Source of the DNA: Dichotomopilus funicola
Lineage: Eukaryota; Ascomycota; Sordariomycetes; Sordariales; Chaetomiaceae
Assembly (NCBI RefSeq): GCF_033296635.1
Contig: NW_026944054.1
Coordinates: 186,001 to 250,000, forward strand
DNA: 64,000 bases
Direction of reading: 5' to 3'
Shown here: in pieces, positions 10,334 to 21,655 of the stretch
How the letters are laid out: each line of letters opens with the position of its first letter
Position numbering within the stretch: position 1 is the stretch's first letter
Program-made: the position numbers and the translations under genes
Notes under the pieces: generated by a model
The model's input: only the letters and a program-made list of their open reading frames with translations
Told to the model about the DNA's origin: nothing
Database searches by the model: none

Positions 10334-10911
10334 GGTGCCTACTGACAAATGGTGAGGATGAGTTAGACGCGGGGGAGAAAATTTCAGTGAAGCCAAACCG
10401 GCGCGAGCTGGGAAAGGGGTTCTGTAGGCAGCATTCAACCCGAAACCACGCCCATCGATATTTCCAACCGATGCGTGCAGCATTCGAGCCCCGTCGCCGC
10501 GAACGCAGCGGAAGCAGGAAGCGGTACCATAATGAAGAAGAGAGGAATTGGGAGGCTCGCGCCGGCTTGCAACATCGTACAGACGTACCTCGACACAATG
10601 TCTTCCTCAGCAAACTGCAGATGTGAAGTTGCGCTTGAGGAAAGAAAAGGTAGGAATTTGAATTGCGCCGCTTGAGAGAAAGGAACTTTTGGGAACGCCC
10701 CACTTTCGCTCGGTGGGTCACCTGACTTTGTGCCCGCCTTAGGGCAAGACCGAAAGCTTGCCCTCTCCTGCTGGTCCGGTTTGGATCGGTGGGGAAATTT
10801 CGAAGTGGGTCTCCCCATTGGTTAGGTTTCCAGCACCAGTGGAATTTCTAAACTTCTCGCCTTTCACTCACACAACCTCTTGGGAACCAACACACTGAAG
10901 ACACCGTCAAA
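10334..10911. promoter_or_regulatory. Shared promoter region of the divergent eS31 and eS26 genes
   Basis: These 578 bases separate the two divergent ribosomal-protein start codons. Part of the eS31 side is probably a 5' UTR intron. An inverted CCAAT element (CCATTGG) lies at about 10815-10821, roughly 95 bases before the eS26 ATG. No TATA box is obvious. Confidence 0.6.
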
Positions 10912-11583
10912 ATGGTCAAGAAGAGAAAGAACAACGGCCGCAACAAGAAGGGTGAGACTCCATTCCAGCTGCAATCAGATTTCTCTCCAGACCGACTAAC
11001 CAACCGATCAATTTGCAGGCCGCGGCCACGTCAACCCCATCCGGTGCTCCAACTGCTCGCGATGCACCCCCAAGGATAAGGCCATCAAGCGGTTCACCAT
11101 CCGCAACATGGTTGAGTCTGCGGCTATCCGTACGTTTCTTCGGGCCTCTCATGGCGACGACCCGATCTCTTTCCTCGACGATCCTCGGCTGCGATACGGT
11201 TTAGCTGACTCGACGATGTGTTACAGGTGATATCTCGGACGCCTCGGTGTTCTCCGAGTACACGGTTCCCAAGATGTACCTCAAGCTGCAGTACTGTGTC
11301 TCTTGCGCCATCCACGGCAAGATTGTCCGGTACGTTTGTCCGCGTGGCGGGGACAACCACAGTTGCCTTTTTGGCGACGTGGGCGGCTGAGAAGAACCTT
11401 GGTCGAACCTCCGCCATTAGTTACCCCTCATACCTTCGATCGAGAACACCGCCCCCGGCTGACAGAAATCTTTATAGTGTCCGCTCCCGTGAGGGACGCC
11501 GCAACCGTGCTCCCCCCCCGCGTGTCCGCTACAACAAGGACGGCAAGAAGGTCGCCCCCACCCAGGGCCCTAAGACCGCTTAG
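10912..11583 (+). CDS. rps26: 40S ribosomal protein eS26, four exons
   Basis: This is eS26, a small-subunit protein near the mRNA exit channel. Exons are 10912-10951, 11019-11129, 11227-11329 and 11478-11583; introns begin GTGAGA, GTACGT and GTACGT and end GCAG, ACAG and ATAG. The spliced frame gives 119 residues that match the family from MVKKRKNNGRNKKGRGHV through the zinc-binding CSNCSRC, the IKRFTIRNMVE helix and LQYCVSCAIHGKIVRVRSREGRR to the Lys/Ala-rich tail. All junctions keep frame and the total is an exact codon multiple. It is divergently paired with ubiquitin-eS31, so co-expression is likely. Confidence 0.97.
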
Positions 11584-12184
11584 GGCGACTGATTCCTTTC
11601 CTGCTTTGGCGTTCTGAGTTGGCGGCATCTGGTACTGGGCGTGGTTTTGATGGTCCAAAAATAATGAGATCATGATTCGGCTTTGCATGCCAAACCTGGC
11701 AACCACGGGAATGGGAATTGGGGGTTCCTTCAGCCCAATCGGCCTCATAGAGCCGTAGTCACCAATTCAGATCACTCTGTTGTATGCATCATCGGTTGTT
11801 TCATTTGCCGCTGCTACAGCGGTTAGTCTGTGGACTCTACAACACATGGTTGACTTCGCAAGATGGAAGGGCGCTCGTACTTTTGCACTACTGCGGTACC
11901 GAACGCTCTACGATGCACATCTCCGAATCAATCGGGCCTCTTCAGAAGTCCGGAATCTCCCCTTTTGGCATTGTTGAGCACGACTATATACGCTTGGTCG
12001 ATCACGTTCATCACTCGAGCCATTGCTGTCTTAGAATCCTCGCCCGTTGCTGATTCCCCCGACCTTTCCCATTCCAGGAAACATCCCAGTTCTCTAGTCT
12101 TTCACTCCGTGGAACGCACTGCGCCTTGTTCCCCTCACCCGCCGGACTTCCCGTGTCACCCTTCTGTGCATCCGTCCCCTTTTA
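11584..12184. other. Intergenic, nothing recognised
   Basis: This covers the 3' flank of eS26 and the presumed 3' flank of the broken ankyrin gene. Short plus-strand frames (11780-12329) have no recognisable content. Confidence 0.5.
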
Positions 12185-14730
12185 TTATGAAGCCATGCGT
12201 CGCAAACCACGGCTAGGACTGTGGCGGGTGATATTCAGGGGAGGAAACGGCCAAACATCCCTGAATCGGCCCTGTCTTTCGGTGGGCGGTTCACCGACGG
12301 TGAGCGCTCTTATCTCTGCGCTGACGTGACCCTGGATGCGAGCGATTACATGCAGGGCGGATGAAGTCTCTGAGCTTAACCCGGCGGCGGGACAGAGTGT
12401 GAAGCCGATGCCGCCGGGCTTGGACCCTCCAATATCGGGGATTGGTCGGTGAGGTTCGGGTGTAATCTAGGAAGGCGTATATGACTTTCTCTAATCTGTC
12501 ATTCCGGTGGCCTGGATGAGCTGCCACTCTGGCCAAGCTATTTCTTGACACCGTCAAGCGTCCCGCTCCGTCCCGAAATTGGGCCAACAGCCACCTGAGC
12601 TGCTCCACGCGTGTCTTCTGAGTCTCTCGAGACCGGTCGGGCCAGCTCTGCCGGAAGGTAGTGGTCACCAAGGCCAGAAATGTGTGAGGCTGAAGATCGT
12701 GAACAGGGCGGAACAGTACCAACCACTTGCAGTACTTAAACCAGTGATGACTCCAAGCCTGCGTGATCACAGCGCTCCAGTTGGCGTTGCTGGTTGCCGT
12801 AGCCGCACCGCGCTGTAAAAACAACTCTATGATGTGCACCCACTTCTTAGCGTTCTCGCGCCCCGGTACAGTCATGACGTCGGTCACCAAATCCTCCTGT
12901 AACACACTCAGAATCGACTGCCCCCCAATGTCACTTAATGGGGTCTTTTCAAGTAGCACTTTAACGGCAACTCTCACTCCCTGAATCCTCGCGTGCGGCG
13001 TGCCTAGCTGCGATGATCACTGGCAACCGCTTGGTACATTCATCCTGTTGGGCATCGCTAACGGGAAGAGGGTTGGCGCCAAATTTGAGGAGGAGTTGAA
13101 TCATTTCTGTAAATCTCCAGCTTGCTGCAATCTGCAGCAGAGTGCGGTCGTGCCTTTCCGAGTTCATGGGGTTGAAATAGAAAGATGCTCCTTGTGATCT
13201 AGGTACGGTGGTCGGCTGTACTGCGTTGGGATCTGCGCCGAGGGCTAAGAACTTATTGGCTAACGAAAGACGCTGACCCAGGGAGTTTTGGATGTCTTGT
13301 TCCTTTTTGGCACGCGCGCAGTCGCTGTACTCGCTGTAGTCGGTGTAGCCTGGCTGACCAGGAGTCAGCGAGTACAACCGATCCTGGCGCTGACGGTTCG
13401 ATAGCTTGCTGTAGATGGTGGGCCCCTCGTGCTCACACAGCACCGCGAGGGCACGTTGGTGAAATACACAAGTATCTATCCGTCCGTCCGCGAGCGCCCC
13501 AGCATAAAAGTCCACGAGCCACTCTGCATCGCCGAACTGATAGCTCTTGCAGAGAATCTCTAAAAGTTGGCCGAGTACTGCGTCAGGCGGTCGGACTACA
13601 TCAAGTAAGAGTCTTCCAGCTGTCCTGATGTTTCCTCCCGCAGCAGCAAGGTGAACCGCCGAGTTGACGCCTGCGGACTCATTCAAGTACTCGTGGAAGC
13701 GGTGTGTCTCAAGGAAGAGTTGGCAGTTGGTGGCCGACCCTATCCATGCGGCATTGTGGAAAGCGGTCATAGAGGGAGTCCAGTCCGTCTCGGGTATGGG
13801 AGGTGTGTACCGAGTGGGGTCGGGAACTGGGTATACTCTGGCTCCAACGAGACCCGAGATGCCCCTAGCAACTAGGAGGCGGACGGTGTCATCGTGGCCT
13901 TCGCACATGGCAACGTGGAGGGCCGTCCAAGCAACTCGGTTATGGTGTGGCTCTACCTCGCAGTACAAATCATCTATACCGCTCATGTCAGGGGGTCACA
14001 GTCACATACGCCGTTACACTGAGCATTGATATTTGCTCCGTGATCGAGGAGCAGCTCGAGTGCGGCGTTATCACCCCTGAAAGCCGCCACATGGAGAGGG
14101 CCCCAGGACCTACACGACGATTAATTGACCATTTGTTAACTATTCATGCCTTTCTAGGAGTGAAAATAAGTCCAAAATCGCGTACCAGTAGCGGTGATCC
14201 CTGATGTCACCCCATATTTCATCAATGCCGTGCCACAGAGAGAGCGCGCTTGGGAATTGGTTAGTCATTTCCTCAACAACCAAATCCAGATTATCGTATG
14301 TTATTGCCGAGTCGAGTCTCTCTTTGCGTTGATAGGGCCAGATGAGGTTTCGCTCTGTACGGCAGCCGCAGTATTCCTGGCGGAACACTTCGGCAACCAT
14401 CTCTCTAGATATTAGACGGGGGTATAGATCGTGACGCCGGCCCTGGGTAGAGAGAACATCGCGCAGCCTACTTCGCAGAATACCCGACAAGAACAAGAAG
14501 TTGGGATCGTTGCCGTTCTGTAACATGTGGCGGAGCAGCTCGTGGTTCCCAGCCTCGACCGCCCAGAGAAGAACTTCCTTGGACCTCTTCGGGTCGTTGT
14601 GCAGGCCTGCCCACAACAATGCATTGGCGACAACGGAGAGGCGGCGATTGGTGAGTGTGAGCGCCCAGAGCTGTTCTTCCCCCATTCCAGCCATCACCTG
14701 CAGGAGGAGCTCCGTGGGGAGGCGCATCAT
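12185..14730 (-). pseudogene. F-box/ankyrin-repeat gene with several reading-frame breaks
   Basis: The start (MMRLPTELLLQVMAGM...LTNRRLSVVANALLW) is an F-box-like N-terminus. A normal intron at 14110-14185 (donor GTACGC, acceptor TGTAG) joins phase 2 to an ankyrin repeat (SWGPLHVAAFRGDNAALELLLDHGANIN spans it, positions about 14017-14108). Then the frame breaks at a run of five C (13991-13995 on the plus strand as G). The next open frame (to 12961) carries more ankyrin repeats: WTALHVAMCEGH, AVHLAAAGGN, TLLQIAASWRF. A second break near 12980-13005 leads to a frame starting RVAVKVLLEKTPLSDIGG. A third, at a run of four C (12437-12440), leads to SSALHVIARIQG and a stop at about 12185. Either this is a decaying member of an expanded fungal family, or the assembly has indels; two breaks at C runs fit both. 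No function is assumed. Confidence 0.7.
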
Positions 14731-16912
14731 GCCAGTTGTCTCGCCCAGCCGTAGGGGAATCCGGGAGGACTCGGCGCTCGGCGGTACGCCTTCTGTGCGG
14801 CAAAGTGTTAATTAGCACTTCTGGCTATGAGTCGGAGTATGTCGGGGGGTCAGTTAACACCGTCAGAGTTACAGGAAAGGGGGGAGACGAGATATCCACA
14901 CACCTGTGTTCACCATTTGTCTTAATCGAAGGTATTGGTACTCCCAAATGATTATCCGTGTGTTTTACCGACGTAAACAACAGGCATGAAGAAGTGTGCA
15001 CGTATCTAGCCAAAAATACAGTCAGCTGTTCCTCAACCCCTCTGTTGTGCTATTATTTGGGTTCTTTGTGATGGGATGTGGCCCACGTGAGAATTGAATG
15101 ACTAGGAGCCTTTTCTTCCCTGTTAGCTAGGCTTGATCTCATTGAAGGGGAATGCCTTATTGTGATGACATATGGGAAATAATCCGGTCTGATCATGGCG
15201 ACCACGAGCGCTGCGGGACTGCCGGACGGGTCATGGAATATGCACTCACAGGAATGACCACACCGTTGGCGTTTGAATAGTTGTTGAATTTGGTAATGGA
15301 GAAGTGAAGCCCAGGGGCAAGGTTGGGAAATGTGATTTAAGCCGCGTCGAAAGTTTGGGCGGCTACGGAAGCGCCCAACAAAGAATTTCGGTCACGCGCC
15401 AATTTTACTTGTTTTATTGTTAAACGTGCGAACAATTGAACGGGACGTTGGAACAAAGTGAAAAGAACAGTACCTGATACAACACCCAAATCCACAATGG
15501 TAGACGAAAGAATACGGATGGTAGAAAAGAGACATCCAACTAAACCGCTGATCGTTGACCATATGGCAGTTGTGGAAGGCTGGCAACAAAATCACGAGAA
15601 AAAGTTGAAAGCATAAGGTCGAATGTTTGTAGATATCCTTGAAGTATGGAAAAAGAATCAGGGATTTAAGTTTAGAGACGAGATCGGAAATGGGGAAAAA
15701 TACCACGGAGAGGGAGTTATTTCTGTTTATTTTTGTTAGAAACGTAGCAGCAAAAGCTTCGAAGAGAACATACCTATAGACGTGATCCACATATGGACGA
15801 GCTTATGGAAACGGCGGATTCAAGACTCGTATAACGCTGGATTGGTACGTGAAAAAAAAAATGATCCAAGACCGAGTGAGTTGATGACTCGCAAATGACT
15901 TGGTAACACGGTCTAAAAGCTGAGCGCAACGAACCGTCCGATCCTGATGCTGATCAAAGATATGATGAGATAGATGGCCGAGAACCAGATTTCGCGACCT
16001 CCTACCAAAAAGTAAAATAAAAAGAAAGTCCCTGTGAACTAAGCATAACTGATCCTATTGGTAGAAGATTAAGTGCTCTGTGCTTTCGGTGGCAGATTCT
16101 AATGAGAAAGCAGAAAGAAGCCCGTCTGAATCTTGATACACCAGGTGTCATGCCTCGGGCCCATGAGCCGGAGTTTATATAGAAATTGGTCCAGCTGGTC
16201 CAATGTCCCAGAGATAAGAAGGCCATCCTCGGACTGAGTCAACCACCTAAGTCAACTTTTTTTCGAGCAATAATAATCGCGACGACAAGGTACCCCAGAG
16301 AGGTGGCCTTTAGGTGCGCTAGTCCCACAGTACACAACGTAGCTGATAGTCCGTGCCAAATGGTGATTTTTTGAACTAGTAGACCGGTGCCATCGTAATA
16401 ATGTTTAGAGGCTCTTGAGGGTGTCTTGGGCCAGGGGCTTTGGTATCCCTTTTGCAAGCGAGAAGATCAAGCGCTCGATCCTGAGGAAGTTTGGGGTTAT
16501 GATGCTTTGTGGCGCATGAAATGATTCGATGAGTTTGTTGAACGTTAGTAGCGTGTTGAATCCATCCAAACCTTGGAGAAGCATCAATATAGGAGGTAAT
16601 TCGATGATTGAAGTTCCTCTCATTGGAGCCGTTTACGTACAAAGCTAGGGTTAGGGTTACCATCTGGAGACGTGACCTCGCGGAGCTGCACGTGATCTTC
16701 CCCTTTCCCCCGCCATCTCGCGCTTGTGGACTGCAGGCTGCGAGCTCCAACCGACAGGCTTCGATATTTTTTTTGGAAGCAGCGGGGCCTAAAGAGATCG
16801 AGCTCACCGCAAAGGTCGCCATCCCACCACACGTCCTTCTTTCCTACTGCAATCGCGCCTGGAGCTCTGTCTCGACTAGAAGAACTCCTCCGAATCGATA
16901 ATCCACGCCAAA
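14731..16912. other. Intergenic, AT-rich, gene-poor
   Basis: This 2.2 kb stretch has no credible gene. A 132-codon minus frame at 15392-15790 is Phe/Leu/Ser-rich and looks like chance. The last 300 bases contain a telomere-like box (listed separately) and the CCT7 leader. Confidence 0.5.
16646..16659. promoter_or_regulatory. Telobox-like motif upstream of CCT7
   Basis: The sequence TAGGGTTAGGGTTA lies about 255 bases before the CCT7 start. TTAGGG-type boxes at fungal housekeeping promoters can bind Tbf1/Myb-like general regulatory factors. The assignment rests on the motif and its position only. Confidence 0.45.
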
Positions 16913-18765
16913 ATGTCGTTCGGCGGCCAGACACCGACGATTATCGTCCTGAAAGAGGGTCCGGAACCCCTCCTTTTTGTTCCCTGGTAAACAAGCCCCC
17001 TGCTGACCCGCCGCTCTCAGGAACCGACACCTCGCAGGGCAAGGGCCAAATTGTTTCCAACATAAACGCTTGCCTGGCCGTGCAGGCCACGATCAAATCG
17101 ACACTAGGTCCCTACGGCGGTGATTTGTTGATGGTGGATGCCAACGGGAAACAGACGATCACCAACGATGGAGCCACCGTCATGAAGGTGTGCCCATGAA
17201 ACCACCCTTGTCTCACGAATACCTCGGAGGATGCTAACCGCGGAAAGCTCCTGGATATCGTCCACCCTGCAGCCCGAATCCTCGTCGATATCGCGCGATC
17301 CCAAGATGCCGAAGTGGGCGATGGGACAACTTCCGTTGTCGTTCTTGCCGGCGAGATCCTGAAAGAGATTAAGGAGCACGTGGAGGGCGGTGTCAGCTCA
17401 CAGATCATTATCAAGGGCCTGAGGAGAGCATCGACGATGGCTGTGAACAAGATTAAGGAGATCCAAGTTAGTACAAATGAGGCGGATAGGAGGGATACGC
17501 TCAACAAGTTGGCGGGTACTGCCATGACGAGCAAGTTAATCAAGCGCAACACGGAGTTTTTTACAAAGAGTAAGTTACGTTCCGCGGTGTTGGGGTAGGC
17601 CCAAGTTTATGGCTAATTGTTGTTAGTGGTTGTCGACGCCGTTCTTTCCCTCGACCAGGACGACCTCAACGAGAAATTAATAGGAATCAAGAAGATTCCC
17701 GGCGGCTCCCTCACGGACTCTCTCTTTGTCAACGGTGTTGCTTTCAAGAAGACGTTTTCCTACGCTGGGTTTGAACAACAACCGAAGTCGTTTAAAAAGC
17801 CCAAGATTGTCTGCCTCAACGTCGAACTTGAGCTCAAGGCCGAGAAGGATAATGCGGAGGTTCGTGTCGAGCAAGTCTCCGAATACCAGGCTATCGTCGA
17901 CGCCGAATGGCAAATTATCTACAAGAAGCTGGAGGCGGCATACAAAACGGGCGCGAAGGTTGTATTGTCTAAGCTACCAATCGGTGACTTGGCGACGCAG
18001 TTCTTCGCAGACCGCGACGTGTTCTGCGCAGGCCGTGTCTCCGCCGATGATATGGAGCGCGTGGTGCAGGCGACTGGCGCTACCATCCAGAGCACCTGCT
18101 CTGACATTCGCCCGGAACACTTAGGCACCTGTGGTAGCTTTGAGGAGCGGCAGATTGGTGGCGAACGTTTCAACTTCTTCGAAGACTGCCCTGAGGCCAA
18201 GACATGCACTTTGGTTTTGCGCGGTGGTGCGGAGCAGTTCATCGCCGAGGTGGAGCGGTCACTCCATGACGCCATTATGATCGTCAAGCGGGCGATCCGC
18301 AACAAGACCATCGTCGGCGGCGGTGGTGCCACCGAGATGGAAGTGTCGGCGTACCTACACCGGTTTGCCGACCAGGATGTGCGCAACAAGCAGCAAGCCA
18401 TCATCAAGAGCTTTGCCAAGGCGCTCGAGGTCATCCCGCGACAGCTGTGCGACAACGCCGGCTTTGACGCCACCGACATCCTCAACCGCCTACGTGTCGA
18501 GCACCGCCGGGGCAACACCTGGGCCGGTGTTGACTTCCAGAGTGAAGGTGTCACCGACATGATGGAGCGGTTCGTGTGGGAGCCTGCGCTTGTCAAAGTC
18601 AACGCTATTCAGGCGGCGACTGAGGCGGCGTGCCTGATTCTGGGTGTGGATGAGACGATCCAAAACGAGGAGAGCCAGGCACCACAGGCACCCGGCAAAC
18701 CGTTGCCGCCGGGAGCGGCCCAGCGTGCGTTGCGTGGGCGTGGGCGTGGTATGCCGAGGCGGTAG
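16913..18765 (+). CDS. cct7: T-complex protein 1 subunit eta (CCT7), four exons
   Basis: This is one of eight subunits of the cytosolic TRiC/CCT chaperonin, which folds actin, tubulin and other proteins. Exons are 16913-16958, 17021-17187, 17248-17569 and 17627-18765, giving 557 residues. N-terminal MSFGGQTPTIIVLKEG-TDTSQGKGQ and NINACLAVQATIKSTLGP identify the eta subunit. ATP-site motifs NDGATVMK and VGDGTTSVVVLAGE are intact. The apical domain (TDSLFVNGVAFKKTFSYAG) and the C-terminal equatorial domain are complete (GGGGATEMEVS, NAGFDATDIL, WEPALVKVNA). The tail is Gly/Arg-rich (RGRGRGMPRR), as in other eta subunits. Intron 1 must begin GTCCGG to keep frame, an unusual donor; introns 2 and 3 begin GTGTGC and GTAAGT. 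Confidence 0.96.
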
Positions 18766-19417
18766 ATGTGATAAACTCGATATGAGAAATGAAAAATACC
18801 TGTTGGTGATACAAACGATGGCTCTATAATAAACGTGATAAACGGCCTGTCAATGTTTGGCGCACCCCCGGTTTCGATCTGAAGGCCTGACCCTCCGCGG
18901 TCCCCACCGAGTTCATGGAACTTGAAGCCCGTGATACACTTAAGCTTTATGTCCGAGCAACTCTGTCTCACGCCTGGACCATATGTCACTGTAAAGCATG
19001 ACAAAAGAAGGGCAAATAATTCTACCCTTGTTCCCGATACGGGCCACTTACAGCAATGCCCTGCGTCCTGGGTCCTCGATATGCCTGCATGTATCGATGT
19101 GAATCGACAATAGGTGTGACTCTCGAAAAAAAAGAAGTCATTTTGTCTTATTTATTTCCCAGTCGCCAAACAAATCAGTAAAGTTCGCGGGTAAACGGTA
19201 TTTACGTAAATTAATTAAGTTCTGATTTGTTGCTTCCAACCCCAAGCTTCCTCTTGTCCGTCATCTTCTTTACTTGAAGGTCTCAATACTCATCGCCACC
19301 TGTGCCTCCTTTCCACCATCATCGGCTTCTCCCACTGTCAACTAAACCTGTCAACACACCACCCTTTGCTACTCTCTTAGCCCAGACCTCTCGCCACTGG
19401 TATGGTTGTGTTCCAAC
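18766..19417. other. Intergenic between convergent genes
   Basis: This holds the 3' ends of CCT7 (plus) and the Spt10-like gene (minus). It contains AT-rich stretches near 19130-19220 and no gene. Confidence 0.5.
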
Positions 19418-21655
19418 TCATACTCTTCCCGGGCGGCGTCCATCCACCCCACCGGTTCCAGACCTATCATCACTCTCCCCTACGTGCAGCGAATCCGGAT
19501 CTGAGCCTGAGGGTGGAGATGGGCTTGACGACGTTGGCTGATGATGGTTGTCCAATGAGGAGTCCATATCGGCATCGTCGGCGCCGTGTGAGCCGATTAA
19601 CATCTCGAGATCGAGGTCCTCTTGGGCTATTGCCTCGGTTTGGGTGTGGTGTATTTGGTGGTGGTCATGTGGATTCCCATCTTGAGTGCTTCTTTGACCT
19701 GTGGGGTGCACGTTGTCTATTTGGTGTGGTGTGGCTGGCATGTGGATATCTGGATGATGTGGGTGCTGGTTATGGTCATGGGTGTGCTGATGATCCTCCC
19801 GCAATTGGTTTCCATGATGTTGCTCTTGTTGTCCCTGGTGCTGCAAAGTATCTGTACCAACAGGACCGATCAAATCGGACCCTGTTCTCGCTCCTACGGA
19901 TAGAGCGTGATCCACGGCGGCCGGATCATCGTCCTCGTCATCTGTGACTGCGGCGTTAAGTAGGGCTTGGAAAGTCTCCACATCGGCGTCGGGGTCTGGG
20001 TCGTGATGGTGGTGATCGTGATTATGGTGGGATGGCGGGGAAGGATGAGAAAATGGGTATGGGTCGTGGGCGTGTGGATGATGATGATGGTGATGATGGT
20101 GTGTCTGATGGTGGTGTAAGCCAGCGGTGGCCGTGGACTGGGCGATGATTTGCGGGTCGATGGGCTGAAAGTCCGGGACTGGTATTGGATGAGGGCCCGC
20201 GTCGAGACCTGAAATCGTGACTGGATGGCCTGATGGTGGTGGGTGATGGTGAGGGTGGAGCGACTGTAGCATCGGATTGTGGGCATCTCTGGTCATAGCA
20301 TCATGGCCGGCCAGAGGAGCGCGGGTTGGCGATGTCAGAGAGTGGTGGTGTTGGGGGTCTGAAAGTATGGAGATAGCGCTGGGGTCCGCGAAATGGTGGT
20401 GAGAGGAGACAGAAAACGCCGAGAGCGGTGACGGATCTGAGATAGACGGCCTCTCGCCTCCCGTCGTAAACTCTAAGGCAGGGCCGGGGGCTGACGGACT
20501 CGGGGACGCGCGCTTGGAAGCAGAGCCAGAGGCGGGACTTGGGTTCGCCCGTTTTAGGCCGTTCATGACACCGGAGCCGAGAGAGGGCTGCATGCCTGGA
20601 GCAGAGGTTTTGTTCGCGTCTTTGCATTCAGGACAGTTCCTGATCACGTCCGAGACCGTCTCCTTGATACGGCTCCAGTGGTACCGCTCGGCAATGGTTG
20701 CTGTGGTCTTGTTGATGCCGCCATGCGCTTGGTTGTGCACCATCCTGGCGATTTCGTACTGGCGCTGGGGGTCTGAGATGACTTCTTTGTCCTTGAGCAT
20801 CAAGACATCGCCGTCCAGGAGCTTGTAGTGAGTTGCGGCACTACGCAGCCTACTTTTCTCGGCTCGATCAGCGCCGGTGGGATATCGGCCGTACTTGAGG
20901 TAGAACTTGATCTTGTCGAAACGCTCTTCACTCACAAGCTCCTCACCGCCGACACCCCCCGCCGCATCGCCTAGATCGCGTCCGTATATGATAGCGTCCA
21001 CGAGGCGGTCCGGATGGCTTTTGAGGTTACCGGCCCCCTTGACACGCCCGATGCGCTTGAAGCCTAAACCGTCCCAGAGTTTGCACGAGGCAACATTGGT
21101 CTCGTACACGAGGTTGAAAATAGCGTACTTGTATCCCAGCTTTGGGGCCCAATCCAGGTACGATTCACCCAGCAGCCGGCCCACGCCGCGGTTACGGGAG
21201 GCGTCTGTGACAATGAAACCGGCGTTGGATATGTGGCTGCTGCGGCCGGGGTAATTGGGTCTAATGTAAAAGGTACCGAGGCACTCCTTGGACCAGTCCA
21301 TGCCCTCAACGACCTCAGCGGCACTCTCGAGGTGGCCGAGCAACATGATACCACCAAAGTTCTGAAACCAGTACGCGGCAAATTTGGCGGGGGTCATGGG
21401 TTCTAGTATGGGGTAGGTGTCACCACCCTCAATCTCCTTGTTGAACTGGTCGCTGAGATAGCGCAGAAGAGACTCGGGTACATCATCCCGCGAAGCAACC
21501 GGGACGATCGTCGCAACCGTCAGGCGGTCACGCAGCGTCACCTGGCGGGGCTGGATGGCGGGCGGTACGGCCGGGTTGGCGGGGTCCGGAAACGGAGCAT
21601 CCCCCGAGACCCGGTAGATGGTTGGGGTGTCCGGATCGTTGATGATAGCGGGCAT
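19418..21655 (-). CDS. spt10: Spt10-like GNAT acetyltransferase with HHCC zinc finger
   Basis: This is a single-exon, 745-residue protein. Residues about 45-230 are a GNAT domain: the acetyl-CoA motif is RNRGVGRLL (154-162), followed by LGYKYAIFNLVYETNVASCKLWDGLGFKRIGR as strand, helix and strand 5. Residues 300-345 form an integrase-type HHCC zinc finger (His307, His311, Cys341, Cys344). This exact combination is the hallmark of yeast Spt10, a nuclear regulator that binds histone-gene upstream elements through its finger. The C-terminal half is disordered: Ser/Pro-rich, then very His-rich (runs of 8-9 His) with an acidic patch (TDDEDDD). The tail is much longer than the yeast finger region needs and may have unrelated roles. 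Histone-gene control here is inferred from the family. Confidence 0.87.
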   Translation of the reverse strand: MPAIINDPDTPTIYRVSGDAPFPDPANPAVPPAIQPRQVTLRDRLTVATIVPVASRDDVPESLLRYLSDQFNKEIEGGDTYPILEPMTPAKFAAYWFQNFGGIMLLGHLESAAEVVEGMDWSKECLGTFYIRPNYPGRSSHISNAGFIVTDASRNRGVGRLLGESYLDWAPKLGYKYAIFNLVYETNVASCKLWDGLGFKRIGRVKGAGNLKSHPDRLVDAIIYGRDLGDAAGGVGGEELVSEERFDKIKFYLKYGRYPTGADRAEKSRLRSAATHYKLLDGDVLMLKDKEVISDPQRQYEIARMVHNQAHGGINKTTATIAERYHWSRIKETVSDVIRNCPECKDANKTSAPGMQPSLGSGVMNGLKRANPSPASGSASKRASPSPSAPGPALEFTTGGERPSISDPSPLSAFSVSSHHHFADPSAISILSDPQHHHSLTSPTRAPLAGHDAMTRDAHNPMLQSLHPHHHPPPSGHPVTISGLDAGPHPIPVPDFQPIDPQIIAQSTATAGLHHHQTHHHHHHHHPHAHDPYPFSHPSPPSHHNHDHHHHDPDPDADVETFQALLNAAVTDDEDDDPAAVDHALSVGARTGSDLIGPVGTDTLQHQGQQEQHHGNQLREDHQHTHDHNQHPHHPDIHMPATPHQIDNVHPTGQRSTQDGNPHDHHQIHHTQTEAIAQEDLDLEMLIGSHGADDADMDSSLDNHHQPTSSSPSPPSGSDPDSLHVGESDDRSGTGGVDGRRPGRV

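Noticed and set aside
15392..15790. 132-codon minus frame rich in Phe, Leu and Tyr
   Set aside because: AT-rich DNA readily gives such frames. The apparent membrane segments have no charge pattern, and there is no start context.
16646..16659. Chromosome-end or fusion scar
   Set aside because: Only about two telomere units, flanked by normal unique sequence and housekeeping genes.
19402..19947. Plus-strand ORFs antisense to the Spt10-like tail
   Set aside because: They arise from reading the reverse of CAC/CAT codons in the His-rich repeat; composition is Gly/Val/Trp shadow.
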